Part shown: positions 15,317 to 23,501 of the stretch, one piece after another | How positions within the stretch are numbered: position 1 is the first letter of the stretch | How the letters are laid out: the number at the start of each line of letters is the position of its first letter | Notes under the pieces: generated by a model | What the model was told of the DNA's origin: nothing | The model's input: only the letters and a program-made list of their open reading frames with translations | Database searches by the model: none | Assembly: GCF_036246005.1 (NCBI RefSeq) | Contig: NZ_CP109171.1 | Span: forward strand, 2,406,001-2,470,000 | Source: Streptomyces sp. NBC_01723 | GTDB taxonomy: Bacteria > Actinomycetota > Actinomycetes > Streptomycetales > Streptomycetaceae | Direction: 5' to 3' | DNA: 64,000 nt | Program-made: the position numbers and the translations under genes

Positions 15317-17746
15317 TCAGACGGTAATCGCCGATGTGATCCGGCGGTCGGCGATCGAGCGTCCGATGCCGAGTTCGTACGAACCCTTCACAAACGCCCA
15401 CGAGCCGGTCGCCTCGTCCCAGACCTCGAAGGCGCGGCGCGGCAGGTCGACGCTGACCTCGGCCGGCTCGCCGGGCCCGGCCTCCGCCCGGGCGAATCCG
15501 GCGAGGACGCGTGCGGGGCGGGCGGGGTCGGGTTCGACGGGGGCGAGGTAGACCTGGACGACCTCGCGGCCGGGGCGGTCGCCGGTGTTGCGCAGGCGGA
15601 CCGTGACGGTGGTGCCGTCGACGTGGGCCGACTCGTAGGTCCACTCGGTGTAGCCGAGGCCGTGGCCGAAGGGGTACGCCGGGGTGCGGGCGGCCCGGTC
15701 CCAGGCGCGGTAGCCGATGAACAGGTCCTCCTCGTAGGGGAGTTCGCCGTCGGCCGGGGTGACCCGGGTGACCGGGGCGTCGGCGAGGTCGCCCCAGGTG
15801 GTGGGCAGCCGGCCGCCGGGCTCGTGGGCGCCGGTCAGGACGTCCGCGAGGGCCGCGCCGCCCTCCTGGCCGGGGAACCAGCCGAGCAGCACGGCGGCGA
15901 CGTCCTCGCGCCAGGGCAGTTCCACCGGGGAGCCGGAGTTGACGACGACGACCGTGTGCGGGTTGGCGGCGGCGACCGCGCGGACCAGGTCGTCCTGGCG
16001 GCCGGGGAGCCGCAGGTCGGTGCGGTCGAAGCCCTCGGACTCGACCCGCTCGGTGGTGGCGACGACGACCACGGCGGTCTCGGCGGTGGCCGCGGCGCGG
16101 GCCGCCTCGGCGATCAGCTCGTCCGGGTCCCGGCGGGGCCCGGCGTGCGCGAGGGCGAAGGTGACGACTTTCATCCGGTCGCCGTCGGGGAGGTCGACGA
16201 CGTACCGGAGGGACACCTCGACGGGTGTGCCCGCGGTGAGCCGGACCTCGGCGCGGGGTTCGGGGGCGCCGAAGAAGGACAGGAACGGGTCGTCCTTGGC
16301 GGGGCGCTGGACGTCGTCGTAGTACGTGGTGCCGTCGACGGTGAGGGTGAAGTGGCCCAGGCCCTTGATGCCGAAGGTGTGCGGGCCGGTCTCGTCCGGG
16401 GTGAAGGTGCCGGTCAGCTCGACGGTGTGCAGCCGGTCGTGGGTGACGCCCTCGGGGAGGTCGGACCCCATCCACTGAATGTGCCCGCTCGGGGCCGATC
16501 CGGTGCCGGTGACCTCGCCGTCTGCGTCCCGGCAGACGGCGCGCAGCGCGAAGCCCCGGCCCGCGGGGGCGAGTTCGGTGTTCGGGTCGGCGCCGACGGA
16601 GTAGCTCAGGCCCCCGTCGGGGAGGGCCGCGGTGAGGCCGTCGAGCGGGGAGACGACGTGGGCGGGGAAGACGGTCGCGGAGCCGCCGCCGAGGACGCGG
16701 GCGTCGCGGGCGGCGGCTCCGGACAGGGCGACGGTGCCGGGCCGCAGGGGCAGTGCGGGGCCCGTGCCGCCGACGGGCTCGTTGCGGACCAGGACGAACG
16801 AGCGGCGGGCGATCTCGCGGGCGAGGGCCCTGCCGTCGACGGCGGCGGGCGGGTCGGTGACGGCCGGTTCGGCGCCGTCGAGGGCCCCGACGCGGGCGGC
16901 GAGCCGCAGCACGTTGCGCACCGCCGCGTCGACCTCGGCCTCCGTCACCTCGCCGTCGCGCACCGCCCGCGCGAGCGCCGGCCCGTAGACGGTCCTCGGG
17001 CCCGGCATGGCCACGTCGAGGCCGCCCCTCAGGGCGCCGGTGGTGGAGCGGGCGGCCTGCCAGTCGGAGACGTTGAAGCCGTCGAAGCCCCACGCGCCGC
17101 GCAGCACCTCCTGGACCAGGTGGTGGTGCTCGGTCATCGTCAGGCCGTTGACCGAGTTGTAGGCGGTCATGACGCCCCAGGGGCGGGCGTCCGCGACGAT
17201 GGCCTCGAAGGGGGCCAGGTACAGCTCGTGCAGGGCGCGTTCGGAGACCAGGTTGTTCACGGTGAAGCGGTCGGTCTCGGCGTCGTTGGCGACGAAGTGC
17301 TTGACGGTGGTGCCGACGCCGCCGGACTGCACGCCGGTGACGTAGCCGGTGCCGATCCGCCCGGTCAGGTACGGGTCCTCGCTGTACGCCTCGAAGTGCC
17401 GGCCGCCGAGCGGTGAGCGGTGCAGGTTGACGGTGGGGGCGAGCAGCACGTGGACGCCCTTGCGGCGGGCCTCCTGGGCGAGGAGCACGCCGGCCCGGTG
17501 GGCGAGGCCGGGGTCCCAGGAGGCGGCGAGCGCGGTCGGCGAGGGCAGGGCGACGGACGGGTCGTCGGCGGTCCAGCGGACGCCGCGCACGCCGACCGGG
17601 CCGTCGGACATCACGAGGGATCTCAGGCCGATCTCGGGCAGTGCGGGCAGGCTCCACATGTCCTGCCCGGACAGGAGCCGGGTCTTCGCGTCCAGGCCGA
17701 GTGCGGCGAGCGCCGCCTCGACCACGCCCTCGCGGGCCGTGTCCAT
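15317..17746 (-). CDS. GH3 beta-glucosidase-type glycosidase with PA14 insert
   Basis: Glycoside hydrolase of 809 aa that removes non-reducing beta-linked sugars. The GH3 TIM barrel spans residues about 1-300, with KHFVANDAETDR substrate loops and nucleophile Asp228 in NVSDWQ. A PA14 domain (TGTFTPDETGPHTFGIKGLG, then LTVDGTTYYDD) is inserted in the alpha/beta sandwich, and an Fn3-like domain ends the protein. No signal peptide is present, so it acts inside the cell on imported oligosaccharides or on glycosylated metabolites (PA14-GH3 enzymes such as DesR do the latter). ATG 17746 follows AGAGGGAG; the frame is open further upstream without homology. Confidence 0.92.
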   Translation of the reverse strand: MDTAREGVVEAALAALGLDAKTRLLSGQDMWSLPALPEIGLRSLVMSDGPVGVRGVRWTADDPSVALPSPTALAASWDPGLAHRAGVLLAQEARRKGVHVLLAPTVNLHRSPLGGRHFEAYSEDPYLTGRIGTGYVTGVQSGGVGTTVKHFVANDAETDRFTVNNLVSERALHELYLAPFEAIVADARPWGVMTAYNSVNGLTMTEHHHLVQEVLRGAWGFDGFNVSDWQAARSTTGALRGGLDVAMPGPRTVYGPALARAVRDGEVTEAEVDAAVRNVLRLAARVGALDGAEPAVTDPPAAVDGRALAREIARRSFVLVRNEPVGGTGPALPLRPGTVALSGAAARDARVLGGGSATVFPAHVVSPLDGLTAALPDGGLSYSVGADPNTELAPAGRGFALRAVCRDADGEVTGTGSAPSGHIQWMGSDLPEGVTHDRLHTVELTGTFTPDETGPHTFGIKGLGHFTLTVDGTTYYDDVQRPAKDDPFLSFFGAPEPRAEVRLTAGTPVEVSLRYVVDLPDGDRMKVVTFALAHAGPRRDPDELIAEAARAAATAETAVVVVATTERVESEGFDRTDLRLPGRQDDLVRAVAAANPHTVVVVNSGSPVELPWREDVAAVLLGWFPGQEGGAALADVLTGAHEPGGRLPTTWGDLADAPVTRVTPADGELPYEEDLFIGYRAWDRAARTPAYPFGHGLGYTEWTYESAHVDGTTVTVRLRNTGDRPGREVVQVYLAPVEPDPARPARVLAGFARAEAGPGEPAEVSVDLPRRAFEVWDEATGSWAFVKGSYELGIGRSIADRRITSAITV

Positions 17747-17966
17747 GGCTCCCTCTGTGCGCCGTACGTCCCGATCGTCCTGTGCGTCCGCCACCGCGGA
17801 GACCTCCTCGTCGACTCCGTGAACGTCCGGATCCTTCCTCGCCGGGCCGCGTTCGAACCGGGACCGCACGCCGACGGCCACCGTGCCGTAGCGCGAGTCC
17901 CTCCCGTCACGCGATACTTCGGCCGTCCGCAGCGCACCCCACGGCGACGGAAGGACCTGGACTCCC

Positions 17967-19259
17967 TTGACTGCCCTACGTGTTCGGATCGGCGTACTCG
18001 GACTGGCCCTGGTGGCGGGGCTCGCGGCCCCGGGGGCGGCCATGGCGGCACCTCCGGGGGTCACCGCCGCCTCCCCCGCTCCCACGGTCGAGGAGCGGCG
18101 GCTCGACGGGGACGTGCCCCGGGAGATCCTGCGCGGCTCCGGATTCGACGCCGTGGCACCGGCGTTCGCGCGCGGGCTCGGGCGGGCGGACTCCTACCGC
18201 GAGGCCCGGCGCCTGGTCGAGCGGGAGGGCTCCGCGCTGTGGCGGCGGGCCGTGGACCGGGCGCAGGGGCGCGGCCCGTCGCACGGGGCCATCAGCCGCG
18301 ACGACGACCGGCCGCTGTACTGGGCGCGGCTCTCGATGACCCGTGAACTGCGTACCTGGGAGCCCCGGTTCGGGCTCGGTGAGCGGCAGCGGGACGCGCT
18401 GCTCGACGCGTTGGAGCGCACCTCGCGCGGGCAGTCCGACATCCGCCTGCCGCAGCGGCACGACGGCGACCGGGGCAAGGGCGCGAAGCGCGTCCTGCTC
18501 ACCGGCTTCGACCCCTTCACCCTGGACCGCGACATCCGCATCTCCAACCCGTCCGGCGCCGCCGCGCTCGCCCTGGACGGCACGGTGATCGACACCCCGG
18601 ACGGGCCCGCGCGAGTGGAGACGGCCGTGTTCCCGGTGCGCTGGCGGGACTTCGCGGAGGGGACCGTGGAACGGACGCTGCGGCCGTATCTGCCGGGGGT
18701 GGACCTGTTCACCACGGTGAGCCAGGGCCGGGTCGGGAAGTTCGACGTGGAGCGGACCAACGGGGCCTGGCGGGGCGGCTTCCCCGACAACGAGAACGTG
18801 TCCCGCACGGAGACGGTGCCCGTCGCCGACCCGGCCTCGCAGCCGCAGTGGACGACGACCACGCTGCCGTACGCGGCGATCACGGCGGCGGAGACCGGCC
18901 GCTTCCCGGTGTACGACAACACGAGCGTGACCGAGATCCCGGCGGGCTCCACCCAGGCCGTCGTACGGCCGGACGGTCCCACGCCGGGTTCCACGGCCCG
19001 GGAGGGCGGCGGCGGGAACTACCTGTCCAACGAGATCGCCTACCGGGCGACGCTGCTGCGGGACCGGCTCGGGCTGCGCGGCACGCTGCCGGGCGGGCAC
19101 GTCCATACGCCGGTGCTCCAGTTCGGGGCCGGTAACACCGATCCGGCGACGGGGACGGTCACCGATCCCGAGTTCGTACGCAACCGGCTGGACATCGTGG
19201 CGCAGGTACGGGCGATCGTGGCCGTGGCGGTCAGTGCGCCGGAGCCGGACCGGGGCTGA
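17967..19259 (+). CDS. Secreted pyroglutamyl-peptidase (C15)-like protein, Cys nucleophile replaced
   Basis: Exported protein of 430 aa with a Sec-type signal (residues 1-28, ending AAMAAP), a helical domain of about 140 residues, then a C15-like alpha/beta domain from KRVLLTGFDPFTLDRD. The family Glu is retained (DVERTN, Glu262) and so is the His (GHVHTP, His380). At the nucleophile position, where the family has Y-V-C-N, this protein has Y-L-S-N, so Cys becomes Ser354. It may be a serine variant or inactive. TTG 17967 is chosen for GGAAGGACC (17949-17957). It is divergent from the GH3 gene and its end overlaps the EI24 gene on the other strand by 29 nt. Confidence 0.75.
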   Translation: MTALRVRIGVLGLALVAGLAAPGAAMAAPPGVTAASPAPTVEERRLDGDVPREILRGSGFDAVAPAFARGLGRADSYREARRLVEREGSALWRRAVDRAQGRGPSHGAISRDDDRPLYWARLSMTRELRTWEPRFGLGERQRDALLDALERTSRGQSDIRLPQRHDGDRGKGAKRVLLTGFDPFTLDRDIRISNPSGAAALALDGTVIDTPDGPARVETAVFPVRWRDFAEGTVERTLRPYLPGVDLFTTVSQGRVGKFDVERTNGAWRGGFPDNENVSRTETVPVADPASQPQWTTTTLPYAAITAAETGRFPVYDNTSVTEIPAGSTQAVVRPDGPTPGSTAREGGGGNYLSNEIAYRATLLRDRLGLRGTLPGGHVHTPVLQFGAGNTDPATGTVTDPEFVRNRLDIVAQVRAIVAVAVSAPEPDRG

Positions 19260-20055
19260 CCGCCGGGTCGGCCGGGCCGCCGCCGGAGCGGTCGTCGCGG
19301 CCGTCGCGGATCTCCTCGCCCAGCAGTTCGCGGGCGAGGAGCGTGGCGCCGGCGACCGCGCCCGGCATCAGGAACACGGCGACGAAGGGCACCAGGAAGG
19401 ACACGGCCAGCGGGGTGCCGAAGCCCCAGACCAGCGTCTTGCGCGAGCGCAGCAGGGCGAGGCGTTCGCGCAGCTCGATCCCGCGACGCTGGAGGGCGAC
19501 GGAGGTCAGCTCCTCGGTGAGGAAGAAGCCGGTCACGAAGAGGCCGACCACCGGGACCACCGTCTGCCCGACGAACGGGATGAAGCCGAGGGCGAAGAGC
19601 AGCACGCCCCAGAGGGCGGCGCGGACGAGGATCCGCAGGCTGTCGCGGCCGGAGAGCCACACCTCGCGCCAGAGCGGCAGGTCGGACTCGGGGGCGGTGC
19701 CGTCCGGGGAGACGTCGCGGTCGACGCGCTCGGACAGGGCCTCGTAGAAGGGCTGCCCGATCAACAGGGTGACCGCGGTGAAGGTGAGGACGGCCAGCAG
19801 CAGGGCGAGGGCGAACAGGACGACGGTCAGGAAGCCGCGGAAGAGCCCGAGCCAGGGGCTCGACCAGTCGTCGGCGAAGGGGGTCGTCCAGGCGACGAAG
19901 TCCGTGCCCCACAGCGCGAGCGCGACCAGCGCGGCCGCGTACAGGACCAGTGTGATCAGGCCCGGGACGAGCCCGAAGCCGTAGCTCTTGCCGTGCCGGG
20001 CCACCCAGCGCTGGCCCTTCAGGAGATGGCCGAATCCCGCCCCAAGATCGCGCAT
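19231..20055 (-). CDS. EI24-domain (CysZ-like) integral membrane protein
   Basis: Membrane protein of 274 aa with about five or six hydrophobic helices (LVPGLITLVLYAAALVALAL, LTVVLFALALLLAVLTFTAV, GVLLFALGFIPFVGQTVVPV, SFLVPFVAVFLMPGAVAGA). The layout and the ETLIGQPFYE-like LLIGQPFYEALSERV segment are typical of EI24/CysZ proteins, the latter being sulfate channels in enterobacteria. The function in Streptomyces is not established. The C-terminus is polar and Gly/Pro-rich. ATG 20055 opens at MRDLGAGFGHLLKGQRW, the usual family start. Confidence 0.82.
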   Translation of the reverse strand: MRDLGAGFGHLLKGQRWVARHGKSYGFGLVPGLITLVLYAAALVALALWGTDFVAWTTPFADDWSSPWLGLFRGFLTVVLFALALLLAVLTFTAVTLLIGQPFYEALSERVDRDVSPDGTAPESDLPLWREVWLSGRDSLRILVRAALWGVLLFALGFIPFVGQTVVPVVGLFVTGFFLTEELTSVALQRRGIELRERLALLRSRKTLVWGFGTPLAVSFLVPFVAVFLMPGAVAGATLLARELLGEEIRDGRDDRSGGGPADPAVSPGPAPAH

Positions 20056-20205
20056 GGGCGGAACTCTACCGGTCGGCGCCGCCACCGCCGCGCCCCGATT
20101 GAGTCGAACCCGCTCGTCCCGCCGTACCGATCGGTGGAAGTCCGGTGGACGTACCGACCGGTGGCGGGCCGCGGGCGGGCCCGGCGAGTGGGTGAGGAGA
20201 AGCGG

Positions 20206-21354
20206 ATGACGCAGGAGATCCACGGCACCGTCGCCGACGGCTTCGAACGGGTGCGTGAGGAGTTCACGGCCGTCGTGACCGGAGAACCGGCGGACCACGA
20301 GAGCCAGTTGTGCGTGTACGTGCACGGGCGCCGGGTCGTCGACCTGTGGACCGGCGACGGAGCGGGGGCGGGTTCGCTGTACGGGGTGCACACCGCCACC
20401 CTGGGCGCCGCGCACCTGGTGGCCGCCCTGCTGGTCCAGGAGGGCACGCTGGAGCTGGACCGCAGGGTGACCTACTACTGGCCGGAGTTCGCGGCCGAGG
20501 GCAAGGGTTCACTGACCCTGCGGGACCTGCTGGCGCACCGGGCGGGGGTGATCGGCACGGACACCGGGTTCAGCACCGCCGAACTGGCCGACGACCGGGT
20601 GATCGCGGAGCGCCTCGCGGACCAGCGTCCGTACTGGCGGCCCGGCACGGCCTTCGGATCCCACGCGCTGGTGCTCGGGGCGCTCGCGGGCGAGGTGGTG
20701 CGCCGGGCCACGGGCCACACGCTGCAGGAGGTCTACGAGGACCGGGTCCGCGCCCCGCACCACCTGGACTTCCACCTGGGTCTGCCGGCGGGGCTCGACC
20801 ACCGCTTCCGCGCCGCGCGGCCGATGGTCCTCACGCCGGTGCAGCGGGCCGGGGCCGCGTGCCCGGACGGTCCGCGTTCCCTCGCGGCGATCGCGTTCAA
20901 CCGGAACGCGGCGCACCGCACCTGCCTGGAGACCCTGCCCAACGAGCCCGCGGTCCGTGCCGGGGGCCCCGCGTCCGTGGGCGGGGTGGCCTCGGCGCGC
21001 GGTCTCGCGGGGCTGTACGCGGCGGCGATCGGGGAGGTGGAGGGGAGGGCGCCGCTGCTGAAGCCGGACACGCTGGCGGAGTTCGGCCAGTTCCACTCGG
21101 TGGGCTACGACCTGGTGACCCGGACGCACGGGTCGTACGGCATCGGCTTCGAGGCGACGGCGGACCTCTGGCACCCGTTCCTGGGCGCCGGGACGATCGG
21201 GCACGGCGGTGCGGGCGGCAGCCAGGGCTTCGCGGACCCGTCGGGCGGCCTGGCCTACGGGTACACCCGGCGCCGTTCCGCCTGTCCGGGCGGGGCGGCG
21301 CCGGAGAACCAGCGGCTGGTGGCGGCGGTGCACGCGGCGGCGTCGGCCTGCTGA
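20206..21354 (+). CDS. Class C beta-lactamase-fold protein lacking the catalytic motifs
   Basis: Protein of 382 aa with the overall plan of EstB-type serine hydrolases but altered active-site motifs. The S-x-x-K helix start reads T63-A-T-L66 (YGVHTATLGAAHL), losing both Ser and Lys. The Tyr motif, usually G-Y-H-A, reads GSHAL with Ser152. Only the C-terminal GHGGAGGSQGFADP loop is kept. It is therefore probably a pseudoenzyme used for binding or scaffolding. No signal peptide is present. ATG 20206 follows GGTGAGGAG (20191-20199). It is divergent from the EI24 gene across 150 nt. Confidence 0.8.
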   Translation: MTQEIHGTVADGFERVREEFTAVVTGEPADHESQLCVYVHGRRVVDLWTGDGAGAGSLYGVHTATLGAAHLVAALLVQEGTLELDRRVTYYWPEFAAEGKGSLTLRDLLAHRAGVIGTDTGFSTAELADDRVIAERLADQRPYWRPGTAFGSHALVLGALAGEVVRRATGHTLQEVYEDRVRAPHHLDFHLGLPAGLDHRFRAARPMVLTPVQRAGAACPDGPRSLAAIAFNRNAAHRTCLETLPNEPAVRAGGPASVGGVASARGLAGLYAAAIGEVEGRAPLLKPDTLAEFGQFHSVGYDLVTRTHGSYGIGFEATADLWHPFLGAGTIGHGGAGGSQGFADPSGGLAYGYTRRRSACPGGAAPENQRLVAAVHAAASAC

Positions 21355-21393
21355 GCGCCGCTCCCGCCGCCGCGTACCCGGGGCCGTCCCCGG

Positions 21394-21813
21394 TCAGACG
21401 AGCGTCACGGTGATGTTGCCGCGCGTCGCCTTCGAGTAGGGGCACACCTGGTGGGCCTTCTCCACCAGGGACCGCGCGGTGGCGGCGTCCACCGCCGGGA
21501 TCTCGGCGGAGATCTCGACGATGATGCCGAACCCGTCGTCGTTCTTGCCGATGCCGACCTTGGCGGTGACGGTCGAACCGGAGATGTCGGCGCCCTCCTG
21601 GCGGGCGACGACGCCGAGCGCGCCCTGGAAGCAGGCGCTGTACCCGGCGGCGAACAGCTGCTCGGGGTTGGTGCCGGCGCCGTTGCCACCCATCTCCTTG
21701 GGCGGGTTCACGACCAGGTCGAGCTTGCCGTCATCGGTGGCCACCCGTCCGTCGCGGCCGTTCTCGGCGGTGGCGACGGCGGTGTAGAGGACCTCGGACT
21801 GCTGGATGGGCAT
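21394..21813 (-). CDS. ohr: Ohr, organic hydroperoxide resistance peroxidase
   Basis: Thiol peroxidase of the OsmC/Ohr family, 139 aa, reducing organic and fatty-acid hydroperoxides in the cytoplasm. Both redox cysteines are present: Cys61 in GYSACFQGAL and Cys124 in QVCPYSKATR, and the TRGN motif near the C-terminus marks the Ohr rather than the OsmC subgroup. It is monocistronic. The Streptomyces homologue is normally controlled by OhrR; no ohrR gene adjoins it here. Confidence 0.94.
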   Translation of the reverse strand: MPIQQSEVLYTAVATAENGRDGRVATDDGKLDLVVNPPKEMGGNGAGTNPEQLFAAGYSACFQGALGVVARQEGADISGSTVTAKVGIGKNDDGFGIIVEISAEIPAVDAATARSLVEKAHQVCPYSKATRGNITVTLV

Positions 21814-21905
21814 GCGGTGTCTTCCTCCTCGGTCCGCCGTGACTCGCGCCCACGACCACGACGGATTTCGGAATGACGCTACCGCATGCCGGAAGAGTCG
21901 TGAAG

Positions 21906-22928
21906 TCAGAGCTTGACGATCATCTTCCCGGTGTTGTCGCCGCGCAGGACGCCGAGGAACGCCTCCAGGTTGTTCTCGATGCCCTCGACGACCGTCTCGC
22001 GGTACTTCAGGGCGCCGGAGGCCACCCAGGGGCCGACCTCCTCGACGAACTTCGGCTGGAGGTCGTAGTGGTCGCCGACCAGGAAGCCCTCGATGCGGCC
22101 GCGGGTCTGGATCAGGCGGGCGAGGTTCTTCGGGCCGGGGGCGGGCTCGGTGTTGTTGTAGACGGAGATCGCGCCGCAGATGGCGATGCGGCCGTTCAGG
22201 TTGAGGGAGCCGATGGCCGCCTCCAGGTGGTCGCCGCCGACGTTGTCGAAGTAGACGTCGATGCCGTCGGGGGCGGCGGCGCGCAGCTGCTCGCCGACCG
22301 GGGCGTCCTTGTAGTTGAACGCCGCGTCGAAGCCGTACTCGTCGACGAGCAGCCGGACCTTCTCGTCCGAGCCGGCCGAGCCGATGACCCGGGCGGCGCC
22401 CTTGAGCTTCGCGAGCTGCCCCACCTGGCTGCCGACGGCACCGGCCGCGCCGGAGACGAAGACCGTGTCGCCCTCCTTGAAGGCGGCGGTGCGCAGCAGG
22501 CCGGCGTAGGCGGTGAGGCCGGTCATGCCGAGTACGCCGAGGTACGTCGACAGGGGCGCGGCGTCCGGGTCGACCTTGACGGCGCTCTTCGCGTTCACGG
22601 CGGCGTACTCCCGCCAGCCGAGGAAGTGCAGGACGTGGTCGCCGACGGCGAAGCCCTCGGCGTTGGAGGCGACGACCTCGCCGACCGCGCCGCCCTGCAT
22701 GGCCTTGCCCAGCTCGTAGGGGGCCGCGTAGGACTTGGCGGCGCTCATCCGGCCGCGCATGTAGGGGTCGACGGAGACGTACAGGTTGCGCACCAGGACC
22801 TGGCCCTCACCCGGGGTGGGGACGTCGGTCTCCACCAGCGCGAAGTCCTCGGGCTTGGGCCAGCCGACCGGGCGGGTGACCAGGTGCCATTCGCGGTTGA
22901 CGGCGGGGAGGGAGGGGGAGTCGGTCAT
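21906..22928 (-). CDS. Zinc-independent MDR oxidoreductase (NADP-dependent alkenal/one reductase type)
   Basis: NADPH-dependent reductase of 340 aa in the medium-chain family that lacks zinc. Features are the N-terminal P-x-x-x-V-L-V-R-N-L-Y-V-S-V-D-P-Y-M-R-G signature of leukotriene B4/alkenal dehydrogenases, the nucleotide loop SGAAGAVGSQVGQLAK, and YFDNVGGDHLEAA. It likely reduces reactive alpha,beta-unsaturated carbonyls. It is divergent from a MarR-type gene with a dyad between them, so it is probably derepressed by electrophiles or phenolics. Confidence 0.9.
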   Translation of the reverse strand: MTDSPSLPAVNREWHLVTRPVGWPKPEDFALVETDVPTPGEGQVLVRNLYVSVDPYMRGRMSAAKSYAAPYELGKAMQGGAVGEVVASNAEGFAVGDHVLHFLGWREYAAVNAKSAVKVDPDAAPLSTYLGVLGMTGLTAYAGLLRTAAFKEGDTVFVSGAAGAVGSQVGQLAKLKGAARVIGSAGSDEKVRLLVDEYGFDAAFNYKDAPVGEQLRAAAPDGIDVYFDNVGGDHLEAAIGSLNLNGRIAICGAISVYNNTEPAPGPKNLARLIQTRGRIEGFLVGDHYDLQPKFVEEVGPWVASGALKYRETVVEGIENNLEAFLGVLRGDNTGKMIVKL

Positions 22929-22951
22929 GGGGGCGCCTTTCGTCGTTGGCC

Positions 22952-22994
22952 GAAATGCTTCAGGCTATGAAACAACCATGCGGCTGAACATTTC
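22952..22994. promoter_or_regulatory. Dyad between MDR and MarR genes, candidate MarR operator
   Basis: GAAATGCTTCAG (22952-22963) and CTGAACATTTC (22984-22994) form an inverted repeat with one base missing in one arm, spaced by 20 nt. It lies in the 98-nt divergent gap and covers the region expected for both promoters. Confidence 0.5.
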
Positions 22995-23026
22995 ACCTTG
23001 TCAAACAAATGGGTACCCTGGATCGC

Positions 23027-23467
23027 ATGGCCACACCACGCGACACCACGCGCCGACCCGACGCACTCACCCTCGAAGTCGTCGAGCTGATCGGAGAGGT
23101 CGTGGCCCGCTTCCACGCCGACTACGAGGAGGCGGCCGCCGAGCGTGCGCTGACCGGGGCGCAGGCCAAGCTGCTCAGCCTGCTGTCACTGGAGCCGCTG
23201 CCGATGCGGAAGCTGGCGCAGAAACTGAAGTGCGAGCCGTCGAACGTCACCGGGATCGTGGACCGGCTGGAGGCGCGGGGCCTGGTCGAGCGGCGCCCCG
23301 ACCCCGCCGACCGGCGCGTGAAGGTCGCGGCGGCGACGGAGGAGGGCCGACGGGTGGCACGGGGGCTGCGGGACTCCCTGCGGTTCGCGCGGGAGCCGCT
23401 GGCGGGGCTGTCGGAGGGGGAGCGGGTGGCACTGCGGGACGCGTTGCGGAGGATGCTCCAGGACTGA
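23027..23467 (+). CDS. MarR-family transcriptional regulator
   Basis: Winged-helix repressor of 146 aa. The core is LTGAQAKLLSLL, the recognition region MRKLAQKLKCEPSNVTGIVDRLEARGL, and the wing VERRPDPADRRVKVAA. ATG 23027 is preferred over ATG 23009 because TACCCT (23014-23019) lies 7 nt upstream, in line with other leaderless starts here. It probably represses the divergent oxidoreductase and itself. One Cys in the recognition region (LKCEP) could sense electrophiles, but this is speculative. Confidence 0.87.
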   Translation: MATPRDTTRRPDALTLEVVELIGEVVARFHADYEEAAAERALTGAQAKLLSLLSLEPLPMRKLAQKLKCEPSNVTGIVDRLEARGLVERRPDPADRRVKVAAATEEGRRVARGLRDSLRFAREPLAGLSEGERVALRDALRRMLQD

Positions 23468-23501
23468 ACCGGCGCCGCCGCATGCCCGCTCGGGAGGGGG
23501 C

